Assembly (NCBI RefSeq): GCF_001269905.1 | Contig: NZ_LHVK01000006.1 | Location: forward strand, 273,228 to 337,227 | Direction of reading: 5' to 3' | DNA from: Pseudomonas corrugata | Lineage (GTDB): Bacteria > Pseudomonadota > Gammaproteobacteria > Pseudomonadales > Pseudomonadaceae | DNA length: 64,000 bases | In this document: positions 42,418 through 51,922 of the stretch, in pieces | Layout: the number at the start of each line of letters is the position of its first letter | Position numbering within the stretch: the first letter of the stretch is position 1 | Translations under genes and position numbers: made by a program | Notes under the pieces: model-generated | What the model saw: the letters and a program-made list of their open reading frames with translations, nothing else | Told to the model about the DNA's origin: nothing | Database searches by the model: none

Positions 42418-44280
42418 ATGCCACGGATGGAGCAACACGTGCTTACAGACCTCAGACCGAACCTTCATCGCCTGTCAGCCGTTTCGTTGCTGGCTGTCGC
42501 CCTCACCCTCGTTGCCTGTAAGGCTCCACCTTCCTCCTCCACACCCGCATTACCCGCCGCACCAGAAATCACCTCCGGCTACCGTACAGATCTGCAGGTC
42601 CGCCATGCCGACAAACACATGGCCGCCGCAGCCAACCCGTTGGCGGCCGAGGCCGGGCGGGAAATGTTGCGCCGTGGGGGCTCAGCCATTGACGCGGCGA
42701 TTGCGATGCAGGCGGTTTTGACCCTGGTGGAACCGCAGTCATCCGGCATCGGCGGAGGAGCATTCATCGTGCTGTGGGATGGCAAGGCCGTGCGTACGTA
42801 CGACGGACGTGAAACCGCTCCGGCCGGCGCTACTGAGCGACTGTTCCTACAGGCCGATGGCAAACCCATGCCGTTTACCGCCGCACAGATCGGTGGCCGC
42901 TCGGTCGGCACACCCGGTGTATTGCGTGCGTTGGAACTGGCCCACCGAAAACACGGGCGCTTGAAATGGGCAACGCTGTTCGATCCGGCCATCAAGCTGG
43001 CGGAGCAAGGTTTCCCAATCTCGCCCCGGTTGCACTCAATCATTGCCGGCGACCCGTCCCTGCCAGGCTCGCCAGACATGGCCGCTTACTTCCTGAACAC
43101 CGACGGCAGTCCGAAAGCTGTCGGCACGTTGCTGAAAAATCCGGCATTGGCCGGCGTGCTCAAGCGCATCGCCAACGAAGGTCCCGATGCGTTGTACGAA
43201 GGACCGGTGGCCCGGGAAATCGTCGCCAAGGTTCAGGGCCACGCCAACCCCGGCAGCCTTTCGCTGAACGACCTGAAAGGCTACGCCGCCAAGGAGCGTG
43301 CACCGTTGTGCACCGACTACAGGCGTTGGCAGCTCTGCGGCATGGCCCCGCCCTCTTCTGGCGCAATCGCCGTAGCGCAGACTCTCGGGACCTTGCAGGC
43401 TTTGGAGCAGCGCGACAGCCACACCGCCCTCGCCCCTTTGAAACCCATCAAGAGCGACAACCCCGCTGGCCTCGAGCCCGCGCCGGAAGCCGTGCACCTG
43501 ATCGCAGAAGCCGAACGCCTGGCCTACGCCGACCGCGCCCAGTATGTCGCCGATTCGGACTTCGTCCCTGTGCCAGTCAAGGGTCTGGTCGACCCCGGGT
43601 ACCTGGCCAGCCGCGCCAATCTGATCGGCCCGCGCAGCATGGGCGTCGCTAAACCCGGTACGCCACCAGGCATCCAGGTGGCCTACGCACCGGACCGTTC
43701 GCCGCTACGTATCTCCACCTCGCAAGTGGTGGCGGTGGACGACCAGGGCGGCGCCGTGTCCATGACAACCACGGTGGAATCGGCATTCGGCTCACATCTG
43801 ATGGTCCAGGGTTTCATGCTCAACAACCAGATGACCGACTTCTCTTTCATCCCCGAAGAGAATGGACAAAAAGTCGCCAATCGCGTCGAACCCGGCAAGC
43901 GCCCACGTTCATCCATGGCACCGACGCTGATTTTCGACCGTCAGAACGGTGAGCTGCTGGCCGCTGTCGGCTCGCCGGGGGGGTCGCAGATCATCGAATA
44001 TGTAGTCAAATCGGTGGTTGGCCTGCTGGACTGGAACCTGGACCCGCAAACGGCCATCAACCTGCCCAACTTCGGCAGCCGCAATGGCCCCACCGAGCTG
44101 GAAAAGGGGCAATTCAGTCCCGCGTTGATCCAGGTGCTGAAAGATAAGGGTCACACGGTCAGCGAGATCGACATGACCAGCGGCACCCAGGCGATTGTCC
44201 GGGTGCGTGACGCGCAAGGGAAAACCTCACTCGCCGGGGGGGCGGACCCTCGGCGTGAGGGCGAGGCGCTGGGGGACTGA
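42418..44280 (+). CDS. ggt: Gamma-glutamyltransferase lipoprotein
   Basis: A 620-residue threonine peptidase that cleaves glutathione and gamma-glutamyl peptides. The N-terminal lipobox LVAC (near residue 34) marks it as an outer- or inner-membrane lipoprotein. The processed small subunit starts at Thr434 in RISTSQVVAVDDQGG, the autocatalytic nucleophile; SRPRSSMAPT-like PRSSMAPTLIF and GSPGGSQII motifs line the active site. A GTG at 42439 with GGAG upstream could be the true start, giving a shorter signal peptide. It lies divergently next to a glutathione transferase. Confidence 0.92.
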   Translation: MPRMEQHVLTDLRPNLHRLSAVSLLAVALTLVACKAPPSSSTPALPAAPEITSGYRTDLQVRHADKHMAAAANPLAAEAGREMLRRGGSAIDAAIAMQAVLTLVEPQSSGIGGGAFIVLWDGKAVRTYDGRETAPAGATERLFLQADGKPMPFTAAQIGGRSVGTPGVLRALELAHRKHGRLKWATLFDPAIKLAEQGFPISPRLHSIIAGDPSLPGSPDMAAYFLNTDGSPKAVGTLLKNPALAGVLKRIANEGPDALYEGPVAREIVAKVQGHANPGSLSLNDLKGYAAKERAPLCTDYRRWQLCGMAPPSSGAIAVAQTLGTLQALEQRDSHTALAPLKPIKSDNPAGLEPAPEAVHLIAEAERLAYADRAQYVADSDFVPVPVKGLVDPGYLASRANLIGPRSMGVAKPGTPPGIQVAYAPDRSPLRISTSQVVAVDDQGGAVSMTTTVESAFGSHLMVQGFMLNNQMTDFSFIPEENGQKVANRVEPGKRPRSSMAPTLIFDRQNGELLAAVGSPGGSQIIEYVVKSVVGLLDWNLDPQTAINLPNFGSRNGPTELEKGQFSPALIQVLKDKGHTVSEIDMTSGTQAIVRVRDAQGKTSLAGGADPRREGEALGD

Positions 44281-44297
44281 GCAGATACCTGACTCGC

Positions 44298-44516
44298 TCA
44301 TGACTGTTCACCCTCAGGCTGATAAATCAACAGATCGGCGGGCTGACACTGCAGGTGACTGCATATGGCCTCGAGCGTCGCCAGGCGTATGCCCTTGACC
44401 TTTCCCTGCTTCAACAGGGAGAGGTTGGCTTCCGTGATGCCGATTGCGGCGGCAAGATCCTTGGATTTGACCTTGCGCATCGCCAGCATCACATCCAGTT
44501 GGATAACGATAGGCAT
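44298..44516 (-). CDS. Cro/XRE-type helix-turn-helix regulator (partner of DUF2975)
   Basis: A 72-residue regulator: MLAMRKVKSKDLAAAIGITEANLSLLKQGKVKGIRLATLEAICSHLQCQPADLLIY is a complete YozG-like HTH. The ATG at 44516 has GAGGAA just upstream and starts seven nt after the DUF2975 stop; a GTG at 44558 would overlap that gene and is less likely. DUF2975 and this regulator usually form a two-gene operon, of unknown function. Confidence 0.85.
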   Translation of the reverse strand: MPIVIQLDVMLAMRKVKSKDLAAAIGITEANLSLLKQGKVKGIRLATLEAICSHLQCQPADLLIYQPEGEQS

Positions 44517-44523
44517 GAGTTCC

Positions 44524-45078
44524 TCACACGAAAGATCTGTTTTCTGAGTCGACTTCACTCGCCTGGGACAATATCCGGGCGATGATCGCGATACAGGCGG
44601 CCAGGAACAAGGCGACGAAGGACGGGGCGGTGATGCTTATAGTCAGTAGTCGCTCGCCAACCGGCGCGTTGATCGTGACCAGCAAGCTGAGAAACGGCTC
44701 GCACAGAAAATCCAGCAACACCCACAGCGCCACTGCGCGACCCGAGTTTCCCAGGTAAACCGCTGCTTCTCTGGAGAAATACTGCCCTTGGGCATAACGT
44801 CTGAAGAGCTGCCGCAGGTTGACCAACCCGGCCGCCAGCGCCAACAGAGGCACGCTGGACAAAAGAATCCCACCTAGACGTTGCCAGCCAGTCAACGCCA
44901 TTGCCCCGCCGGGCAAACTGGACAACTGCCGCTCGGTCAGGGAAAAGCCCAGGCCGTATTTTGACGCAATATCAGGAAGCAGCCAGGCAGCAGCGTTGAC
45001 TGCCATCATCGCGACAATGAAAACCAGCGTGATGACAGCCATGCGCTGGCTGTACAGGGCAAGACGATTCGAACACAT
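44524..45078 (-). CDS. DUF2975 family membrane protein
   Basis: A 184-residue protein with four membrane helices (MAVITLVFIVAMMAVNAAAWLL, LGGILLSSVPLLALAAGLV, AVALWVLLDFLCEPFLSLLV, APSFVALFLAACIAIIARIL). The region LRQLFRRYAQGQYFSREAAVYL between helices 2 and 3 is the family mark. The ATG at 45078 has GGAG upstream. It is in an operon with the XRE gene and of unknown function. Confidence 0.85.
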   Translation of the reverse strand: MCSNRLALYSQRMAVITLVFIVAMMAVNAAAWLLPDIASKYGLGFSLTERQLSSLPGGAMALTGWQRLGGILLSSVPLLALAAGLVNLRQLFRRYAQGQYFSREAAVYLGNSGRAVALWVLLDFLCEPFLSLLVTINAPVGERLLTISITAPSFVALFLAACIAIIARILSQASEVDSENRSFV

Positions 45079-45170
45079 GTCAGGGCTCCAGTAGAGTATG
45101 GGAGCGCCAACCTTAGATATGAAATTATCGCAAAACAATAATTAATATGTAAAAAACAATAACAGCAGAA

Positions 45171-46493
45171 TCAAGTCGACAGTTGATTGGCGAACTGGCT
45201 CACGGCATCGACCACCTTCCTCGCCCCATCCTGGATCTCGACGATCACTGTCCCCGCCTCGGCAGCCAGGGCCAGGCCCTGTTCGGCCTGGTGTTGGCCG
45301 TCTGTCATCAACGACACGGCATTGCGCGCCATGTCCTGGTTCTGGCGAACCACGCCGACGATTTCATCGGTGGCCTGACTGGTACGGGACGCCAGTTGCC
45401 GCACTTCATCGGCCACCACTGCAAAGCCTCGGCCCTGTTCGCCGGCCCGGGCGGCTTCGATAGCCGCGTTGAGTGCCAGCAGGTTGGTTTGTTCAGCGAT
45501 GCCGCTGATGGTCTTGACGATCGTGCCAATCACCATGGATTGCTCGTTCAGCGCTTCGATACCTTCGCCGGCATTTTGCATGTGTCGGGCCAGGTCACGC
45601 ATCACGTCTACGGCCTGGGTCACCACAGTGGTGCCGCGCTGGGCACTGTTGTCGGTTTGCAACGAGGTGCTGTAGGCGATGTTGGCAGCCTCGGCGACGG
45701 CCTTTTCCTGGTTGACCTGATCGGTGATGTTCGTGGCGAACTTCACCACTTTGTACAGTCGGTCATTGGCGTCGACCACCGGGTTGTAGGAAGCCTCCAG
45801 CCACACTTCACGGCCACTGCTGTCGAGGCGCTTGAAACGGCCGGCGACGAACTCACCACTGTTCAAGCGCTTCCAGAACTGCTGGTAGGCAGGGCTGTTG
45901 TATTCCTCCGGCTCACAGAATGTGCGGTGATGCTTGCCCTTGACCTGCGCCAGACTATAGCCCATGGCGTTGAGAAACCGATCATTGGCTGTCAGTACGT
46001 GACCATCCAGGTCAAATTCGATCACCGCCGTTGAACGCACCAACGCACCAATGAGGTTTTCATGCTCACGAGAACCTTCAATGGTGCGGGTCAGGTCATT
46101 GGAGTACATCGAGAAATAACGGACTCGTCCATCTGCCCCTTTCACGGGCTGAAGGATCGAACGCAACCAGGCTTCCTTGCCGTTGCCGCGAAGCAGGCGC
46201 ACGGCACCAGAGAAATGCTCGCCACGGGTCAATCCCGACTTGAAGCGAATCTGGAATTCATTGGACTTCAAGTAGGCCGGCACCAGATCTTCTACAGCCC
46301 GACCAATGAGGTCCTGGCTCTGGTAGTGCATTTCATCGAGAAATTTCTGATTGACCGTCTGCACCCGTCCGTCGGCATCGAGGGTCAGCGCCAGCATTTC
46401 GCGGTCCAGGCTTTCCTTCACTTGCATGAGGCTGGACAGTTCTTGGCGCAGGGCCGTCAGCTCCTGCTTCAAGCGTTGATTGAACATAGACAT
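45171..46493 (-). CDS. Soluble PAS-PAS chemotaxis transducer, BdlA-like
   Basis: A 440-residue cytoplasmic receptor with two PAS domains (about 30-135 and 150-260) and a methyl-accepting domain (tip [30 protein letters not shown]). No membrane helix is present. This plan and length match BdlA, the biofilm-dispersion regulator of P. aeruginosa, and Aer-like redox sensors. The [16 protein letters not shown] motif fits heme- or flavin-type PAS domains. A role in dispersal or energy taxis is inferred. Confidence 0.88.
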   Translation of the reverse strand: MSMFNQRLKQELTALRQELSSLMQVKESLDREMLALTLDADGRVQTVNQKFLDEMHYQSQDLIGRAVEDLVPAYLKSNEFQIRFKSGLTRGEHFSGAVRLLRGNGKEAWLRSILQPVKGADGRVRYFSMYSNDLTRTIEGSREHENLIGALVRSTAVIEFDLDGHVLTANDRFLNAMGYSLAQVKGKHHRTFCEPEEYNSPAYQQFWKRLNSGEFVAGRFKRLDSSGREVWLEASYNPVVDANDRLYKVVKFATNITDQVNQEKAVAEAANIAYSTSLQTDNSAQRGTTVVTQAVDVMRDLARHMQNAGEGIEALNEQSMVIGTIVKTISGIAEQTNLLALNAAIEAARAGEQGRGFAVVADEVRQLASRTSQATDEIVGVVRQNQDMARNAVSLMTDGQHQAEQGLALAAEAGTVIVEIQDGARKVVDAVSQFANQLST

Positions 46494-46708
46494 GCTCCGA
46501 TTGGCAGGAGAATTGACAAGCTGTTCTCATGCCATCGGCGCGGCGACTTTTTTCTGAAGAGTGCCATTGGTCGACCCGGCGTTTTCCAGGACGCTGGCGA
46601 ACCCTGGTCCATCTTTCACGGTCAGTGAATTGTTCTACCGTTGTCGGGGCCTCGCCGCTCCAGATACCCGTACCCATAAAATCAATCATAAGAATCGAGG
46701 TAATCACC

Positions 46709-48127
46709 GTGACCACCGACATCCAAGACAGCCGCTCCGCCCGCTTCGCCTTGCGCTGCTCCAGTTTTGCCGAGCGCTGGTTTCCCGATTCCTGGGTCTT
46801 TGCCGCGTTGGCGGTGCTGGTGGTCGCGCTGGCGACGCAGCTCATCGGCGCAACGCCTACGGCCGCCGCCATGGCGTTCGGCGATGGTTTCTGGAGCCTG
46901 ATCCCGTTCACCATGCAAATGGCCTTCGTCGTCATCGGTGGCTACGTGGTCGCCAGTTCGCCACCCGCCGTCAGGTTGATCGATCGCCTGGCACGCATCC
47001 CAAAGAATGGGCGATCCGCGGTGGCCTGGGTGGCGCTGATTTCCATGGTCGCCTCGCTGCTCAACTGGGGCTTGTCGCTGGTCTTCGGCGGCCTGCTGGT
47101 GCGCGCGCTCGCTCGCCGCACCGATCTGAAGATGGACTATCGCGCCGCCGGTGCCGCCGCTTACCTGGGCCTCGGCGCAGTGTGGGCCTTGGGGTTATCG
47201 TCGTCGGCGGCGCAGTTGCAGGCCAACCCGGCAAGCCTGCCCCCGTCGATCCTGTCGATCACCGGCGTCATTCCATTCACCCAAACCATTTTCCTCTGGC
47301 AGTCCGGCATGTTGTTGCTGGCACTGATCGTCATTTCGCTGCTGATTGCCTACGCGACCGCTCCAGGCCCGAACAGCGCCCGTGACGCCGCCGCGTGTGG
47401 CATCGACCCCAGCTTCAGCATGCCGGCCCTGCAGCCCCGAACCCGTCCCGGGGAATGGCTGGAACACAGTCCGCTGTTGACTATTGCGCTGGTGTTGCTG
47501 GCCGCCGGCTGGCTGTCCCACGAGTTTTCGACCAAACCGGCAATCAGCGCGATTTCGGGGCTCAATACCTACAACTTCCTGTTCCTGATGCTCGGCGCAT
47601 TGCTGCACTGGCGCCCGCGCAGCTTTCTCGATGCAGTGGCCCGCGCGGTACCGACCACTACCGGCGTACTGATCCAGTTCCCGCTGTACGGCTCGATCGC
47701 CGCACTGTTGACCACCGTCAAGGGCGGCGATGCCCAGACGCTCGCCCACCACATCTCGACCTTTTTCGTACAGATCGCCTCCCACGACACTTACGCCTTG
47801 TTAATGGGGGTCTACTCGGCGGTCTTGGGCTTCTTCATCCCTTCCGGTGGGGGCAAGTGGATCATCGAGGCCCCCTACGTAATGCAAGTGGCCAATGACC
47901 TGAATTACCACCTGGGTTGGGCAGTCCAGATCTATAACGCCGCCGAAGCGTTGCCGAACCTCATCAATCCCTTCTACATGCTGCCGCTGCTGGGTGTGTT
48001 GGGGCTGAAGGCCAGGGACTTGATCGGCTTTTCCTTCGTGCAACTGCTGGTGCATACACCGTTGGTGCTGGTGCTGCTATGGGCGCTGGGCACGACATTG
48101 GTCTATTTGCCACCAGTGATGCCATAA
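46709..48127 (+). CDS. Short-chain fatty acid transporter (AtoE-like)
   Basis: A 472-residue inner-membrane protein with about 12 helices. Motifs FWSLIPFTMQMAFVVIGGYVVA, SLLNWGLSLVFGGLLVRALAR and FFIPSGGGKWIIEAPYVM are those of the TIGR00366 family. The start is the GTG at 46709, with GAGGT 8 nt upstream; the longer frame from 46529 lacks signals. It imports short-chain fatty acids such as butyrate. It stands alone between the BdlA-like gene and a terminator. Confidence 0.9.
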   Translation: MTTDIQDSRSARFALRCSSFAERWFPDSWVFAALAVLVVALATQLIGATPTAAAMAFGDGFWSLIPFTMQMAFVVIGGYVVASSPPAVRLIDRLARIPKNGRSAVAWVALISMVASLLNWGLSLVFGGLLVRALARRTDLKMDYRAAGAAAYLGLGAVWALGLSSSAAQLQANPASLPPSILSITGVIPFTQTIFLWQSGMLLLALIVISLLIAYATAPGPNSARDAAACGIDPSFSMPALQPRTRPGEWLEHSPLLTIALVLLAAGWLSHEFSTKPAISAISGLNTYNFLFLMLGALLHWRPRSFLDAVARAVPTTTGVLIQFPLYGSIAALLTTVKGGDAQTLAHHISTFFVQIASHDTYALLMGVYSAVLGFFIPSGGGKWIIEAPYVMQVANDLNYHLGWAVQIYNAAEALPNLINPFYMLPLLGVLGLKARDLIGFSFVQLLVHTPLVLVLLWALGTTLVYLPPVMP

Positions 48128-48135
48128 AGCCATAA

Positions 48136-48169
48136 AAAAGGGCCGATATTTACATCGGCCCACTTTTTC
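48136..48169 (+). terminator. Rho-independent terminator after the fatty acid transporter
   Basis: Perfect 8-bp arms GGGCCGAT and ATCGGCCC around ATTTAC, followed by TTTTT. Located 12 nt past the stop. Confidence 0.9.
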
Positions 48170-48238
48170 TTCAGCTCGGTCTGTTTCAGTATGGGGGCGC
48201 CCTGTTCGAAGGGCTCAAACGCTGAAAAGGATCTGAGC

Positions 48239-49399
48239 ATGTCTAGACTTGCAGTATTTCCCCTTGCCGCCCTGGCCCTCAGTGCCACTGTCCACGCGGC
48301 CGACATCAATGTACAGCTTGGCAGTACCGAACGCGTCACCCGCCTCTTCGCTTACCCCAACAACTGCAACGTCATCTGCTTCCGCAACTGGACGCTGGAA
48401 CAGACCGTCGAGCATTACCTGACCCAAAGCGTCCAACGTGACGGCTACAGTACCGCCAAGGTCAGTGTCAAACGTGACAACGGTAAAATCTACGCCCACA
48501 TCAGCGGCGTGCCGAAAGCCTATGGCCAACCGCTGAGCAAACTGCTCGATGCCGGCGACCTGGCGTACAAGGGGGCCACGAAGCTCAACGATGACAAGAA
48601 ATGGGCCTACAACTGGTACTTGTTCCTGCCGCTGGGCATGGCCCTGGAAAACCGCAAGAGTGTCGAACTGTTGCACTTCCCGCCGGATTACTCCCTGACC
48701 CAGGCCCAGGACTACCTGGAATCAGCCACCACCGATCGGTGGGCCACGCTGCTGACGGTCAACGGCATCGCCGCCGACCAGACACCGGCCTACCAGACCA
48801 TCATCGACATCGCCCCCATCGCGGCGCCGTCCACTGCTGGCGCGACGCTGGAGGGAGTCTACGATTACTTCAACGACTACCAGACCACCATGGTCAAGCA
48901 AGTCAGCCAGAGCGCCGGCGGGACCGCGCTGCCGATGGTGGCCTTTGGCGCCCCCGTGCGCAACTGGATCAAGACCCAGTACGGCCAGACCGTAGCGGTG
49001 CTCGGCCTGGCGACCATCTCCCCCGCCGCCGGCGTCAAGGTTCCGGTCCTGGGTTCCAACCACCCAAGCTACATCTGGTATGCCGCCGACCCGGAAAGCT
49101 ACGGCGGCGACGAAGCCAAGGCAGACGCGGCAGGCTTGAAAGTCATGGGCCAGGACCTGAGCGCTGCCTGCTGGCAAGCCGGCATGGGCAGCAAGCCAAG
49201 CAGCGATCCAACCACCCAATTGAACCAGTGCACGCAGACTTGGCAAGTCACGCAAAAGGAAAAAACCTGCGAGTTGTTCTACACCTCGATTCGCAAACTG
49301 TCGCCGGAAGACGCGGCGAAAAAATGCGAGACGCCTGAAATCAAGTCGCAACTGCCGCAATTGAAGGTGCCCACGCCGTTGCCATCCGAGCCGGTATGA
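48239..49399 (+). CDS. Secreted hypothetical protein
   Basis: A 386-residue exported protein. The signal peptide (SRLAVFPLAALALSATVHA) is cleaved near residue 19-20, before ADINVQLG. The mature part has no recognised domain; it is rich in Tyr and Trp and has paired Cys (NNCNVICF, AACWQ, LNQCTQTW, EKTCELF), suggesting disulfides. Start: ATG at 48239 with AAAAGGAT upstream. It may be a periplasmic or outer-membrane-associated protein. Confidence 0.75.
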   Translation: MSRLAVFPLAALALSATVHAADINVQLGSTERVTRLFAYPNNCNVICFRNWTLEQTVEHYLTQSVQRDGYSTAKVSVKRDNGKIYAHISGVPKAYGQPLSKLLDAGDLAYKGATKLNDDKKWAYNWYLFLPLGMALENRKSVELLHFPPDYSLTQAQDYLESATTDRWATLLTVNGIAADQTPAYQTIIDIAPIAAPSTAGATLEGVYDYFNDYQTTMVKQVSQSAGGTALPMVAFGAPVRNWIKTQYGQTVAVLGLATISPAAGVKVPVLGSNHPSYIWYAADPESYGGDEAKADAAGLKVMGQDLSAACWQAGMGSKPSSDPTTQLNQCTQTWQVTQKEKTCELFYTSIRKLSPEDAAKKCETPEIKSQLPQLKVPTPLPSEPV

Positions 49400-49443
49400 C
49401 CTCCAAAGCCTGATGACGAGGCGTACTCACTCGCCATGAGTGC

Positions 49444-49481
49444 CGCTTTCCTGTGTAAGCCCTCGCTCACACGGGAAAGCG
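49444..49481. terminator. Inverted repeat downstream of the secreted protein
   Basis: CGCTTTCC and GGAAAGCG pair with GTGT/ACAC inside; likely an mRNA terminator or stabiliser although no T-run follows. Confidence 0.5.
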
Positions 49482-49606
49482 CCTTTGGCGCCTGTCAGAG
49501 TTGACAGTAGATGTCCCGCCGGTCTTGGAGGAAGCTACCCGGGTCAATCACGACCGTTGGCAGGACGCCAACGCCAGCAAGTCGGCCTGTACCGACAAGG
49601 ACCGTC

Positions 49607-50134
49607 ATGACCATCTTCGTTGCAGATAAAGCCTTTTCGCAGGACCGGGACTGCATATACCCGGAAAAAGTACTCAGCCTCCGCCAGGGTTATCCGTCTG
49701 CCCGTGATTTCGAAGTGCTACGCCCCCCCAACGGACGCGGCAATACCGTTATCGCCCGGAAAAGGTTCGCCCCCATGGAGCGGATATGCAGGGTATCGGG
49801 GCTGCTGGTTGGCCGACGACGCCTGCACACGGTGCAGATCCTGCCGGACATACATATGTATGACCCGCACTTCGCCGGATTGCTGCTGCATTCCTGCAAC
49901 CCGAATGTCTTTCTCGACATGAGCGAACTGTGGTTGTGGGCACTGACGCCCATTCACGCTGGTGACTGCCTGACGATGGACCACGCCAGTACCGAACAGA
50001 AACTCTATCGGCAGTTTGCCTGTCGGTGCGGTTCGTCCAATTGCCATGGCTGGATCACCGGCTATGACGAACCGCCCAACGAACAGGGCATGAAGTTCCT
50101 GAAACACTGGCGCCGCCGCTGTCACCGCGACTGA
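49607..50134 (+). CDS. SET domain protein
   Basis: A 175-residue SET-like protein. GRGNTVIARKRFAPMERICRVSG is the opening strand region, LLHSCNPNVFLDMSELWLWALTPIHAGDCLTMDH contains the NHSC-like LHSCNPN motif, and the tail FACRCGSSNCHGWI is a Cys-rich post-SET cap. It probably methylates lysine on a protein. Start: ATG at 49607 with AAGGA upstream. It is convergent with the carbonic anhydrase gene. Confidence 0.8.
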   Translation: MTIFVADKAFSQDRDCIYPEKVLSLRQGYPSARDFEVLRPPNGRGNTVIARKRFAPMERICRVSGLLVGRRRLHTVQILPDIHMYDPHFAGLLLHSCNPNVFLDMSELWLWALTPIHAGDCLTMDHASTEQKLYRQFACRCGSSNCHGWITGYDEPPNEQGMKFLKHWRRRCHRD

Positions 50135-50145
50135 CGCCAGTCAGA

Positions 50146-50790
50146 TCAGGGAGCGCCCACCGGACGCAAGCGATACTGCGGCGGCAACTGCTCGAAACCG
50201 CTGATCGTGGTGTCCAGGCTTTTCCAGCGCCCGTCCTTGATGCCATAGATGCAACCATGGATCGACAGCTTCTGGCCGCGATGCCAGGCGTTCTGCACGA
50301 TGCTGGTGTGGCCGACGTTGGCCACCTGCTGAATCACGTTGAGTTCGCACAGACGGTCCACGCGCTCTTCTTCGGTCGGCAGTTGCGCCAACGCTTCGCG
50401 ATGCTCGTAATACAGGTCGCGAATGGAACGCAGCCAGCCATCGATCAGACCCAACTGGCGATCCTGCATCGAGGCCCGCACGCCACCACAGCCATAATGG
50501 CCGGTGACCAGGATGTGTTTGACCTTGAGCACGTCTACTGCGTACTGGATCACCGACAGGCAGTTGAGGTCGGTGTGCAGCACCACGTTGGCCACGTTGC
50601 GGTGCACGAACAGATCGCCCGGCAACATGCCGACGATCTCGTTGGCCGGCACCCGCGCATCGGAACAACCGATCCACAGGTATTCAGGGGTTTGCTGACG
50701 AGCCAGCTTGGAGAAGAAGTCAGGATCCTCCTGCTTGATCGCATCGGCCCAGCGCGCGTTGTTATCAATCAGATCTTGTAGTTCGTTCAT
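50146..50790 (-). CDS. can: Beta-carbonic anhydrase
   Basis: A 214-residue enzyme that interconverts CO2 and bicarbonate. Zinc ligands are in CSDARVP (Cys with the partner Asp-Arg) and HYGCGGV (His and Cys). HRNVANVV and the DVLKVKHILV strand are family marks. The length fits Can of gammaproteobacteria. It is a cytoplasmic, single gene. Confidence 0.95.
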   Translation of the reverse strand: MNELQDLIDNNARWADAIKQEDPDFFSKLARQQTPEYLWIGCSDARVPANEIVGMLPGDLFVHRNVANVVLHTDLNCLSVIQYAVDVLKVKHILVTGHYGCGGVRASMQDRQLGLIDGWLRSIRDLYYEHREALAQLPTEEERVDRLCELNVIQQVANVGHTSIVQNAWHRGQKLSIHGCIYGIKDGRWKSLDTTISGFEQLPPQYRLRPVGAP

Positions 50791-50921
50791 GCTGTCTTGC
50801 CCTCGAGAACAGTGCGAAACTTTGACATCGGAGCGGCTGTCGAGGTCACTTCGATAATGCCGTTGGAATTCTCGACACGGCTACCGGTCCATCCAGTAAG
50901 GCCCAAAGTAGGAGAGTTGCC

Positions 50922-51326
50922 ATGAATGATTCACGACGTCCTTTCGATGCGGCGCAACCGGAGCCCATTGATGACAACGAAGACCGCATGGGTTCGATGC
51001 ATGAACTGGAGTTCGATGAAGATGAGCCCAGCGCGAAGATCGGTGACGAACTGCCGGAAAACGAACGCGAACAATTGATGCCTCGTGAACGCGTTCGCGA
51101 GGCCGGCATGACCGGCGCCTCAATGGATGATCATCAACCCACCGAGGATGACATGAGCCCCGAGACGCTCATCCGCGAAGACGGCGCCCGGGATGCCCAT
51201 GAGGCCGGCGGCGACGAGCAGGCCGATTGGGACCTGAGCGTGGTGGATGAAGATGACATTGGCGGGGGCGATGGATTGGACGAGGCCGAGATGGCGGATA
51301 TCGACCCACTGGACGGCAAGCGCTGA
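50922..51326 (+). CDS. Acidic conserved pseudomonad protein (annotated elsewhere as serine kinase/phosphatase)
   Basis: A 134-residue protein, very rich in Asp and Glu (DNEDRMGSMHELEFDEDEPSAKIGDELPENERE, DLSVVDEDDIGGGDGLDEAEMADIDPLDGKR) and probably disordered. It carries no kinase motif. Such proteins are often labelled serine kinase/phosphatase in Pseudomonas databases without evidence. The ATG follows GAGAGTTGCC. The function is unknown. Confidence 0.7.
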   Translation: MNDSRRPFDAAQPEPIDDNEDRMGSMHELEFDEDEPSAKIGDELPENEREQLMPRERVREAGMTGASMDDHQPTEDDMSPETLIREDGARDAHEAGGDEQADWDLSVVDEDDIGGGDGLDEAEMADIDPLDGKR

Positions 51327-51358
51327 GTGAATCGCAGCCCTCCAGGCTGCCTATATAC

Positions 51359-51453
51359 CTGTGGGAGCATGGCTTGCCCGCGATGAGGCCAGGACAGTCG
51401 ATAGCTCGACCACTGACCCATCGCTATCGCGGGCAAGCCTTGCTCCCACAGGA
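51359..51453. repeat. Inverted pair of REP elements
   Basis: CTGTGGGAGCATGGCTTGCC at the left and GGGCAAGCCTTGCTCCCACAG at the right form a large inverted pair around a short spacer. These are a REP subtype different from that at 57.8 kb. They lie between convergent genes and may end transcription of both. Confidence 0.8.
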
Positions 51454-51469
51454 GACTTCTATGCTGGCT

Positions 51470-51922
51470 TCAATCCACCAGCGTACAAGCCATGACCACT
51501 GCGTCTTCACGTCCACCCACGGCCGGATAGTAATCCCGCCGCCGGCCGATCTCGTTGAAGCCATAGCGCTCGTACAACCGGAACGCCGTGCGGTTACTGT
51601 CGCGCACCTCCAGGAAACATTCCCGGGCCTCGGCCTTGTACGCAATCGACATGAGATGCTCCAGCAGGCGCAAACCCAGCCCCCGCCCCTGGTTTTCCGG
51701 CTTGACGGTAATGTTGAGCAGGTGCGCCTCGTCAAGAATGATCTGCACCACGCCATGCCCCACCTGCTGCTGGCCTTCGAACATCAGCCAGATCTGGTAC
51801 TTGCCCAGCCCATCGAGAAATATCCCCCGGGTCCAGGGATGGCTGTAGGCTGCATATTCGATCTTCAGCACAGCATCGAGGTCCGCCTCGGTCATCGGGC
51901 GAAACGAAACAGCATCACTCAT
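51470..51922 (-). CDS. rimI: Ribosomal-protein-alanine N-acetyltransferase RimI
   Basis: A 150-residue GNAT acetyltransferase. RxxGxG/A acetyl-CoA loop ENQGRGLGLRLLEHLM, ECFLEVRDSNRTAFRLYERYGFNEIGRRRDYYP is the RimI signature. It acetylates the N-terminal Ala of ribosomal protein bS18. It overlaps the holD-like gene by 8 nt, the same holD-rimI order as in E. coli. Confidence 0.92.
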   Translation of the reverse strand: MSDAVSFRPMTEADLDAVLKIEYAAYSHPWTRGIFLDGLGKYQIWLMFEGQQQVGHGVVQIILDEAHLLNITVKPENQGRGLGLRLLEHLMSIAYKAEARECFLEVRDSNRTAFRLYERYGFNEIGRRRDYYPAVGGREDAVVMACTLVD

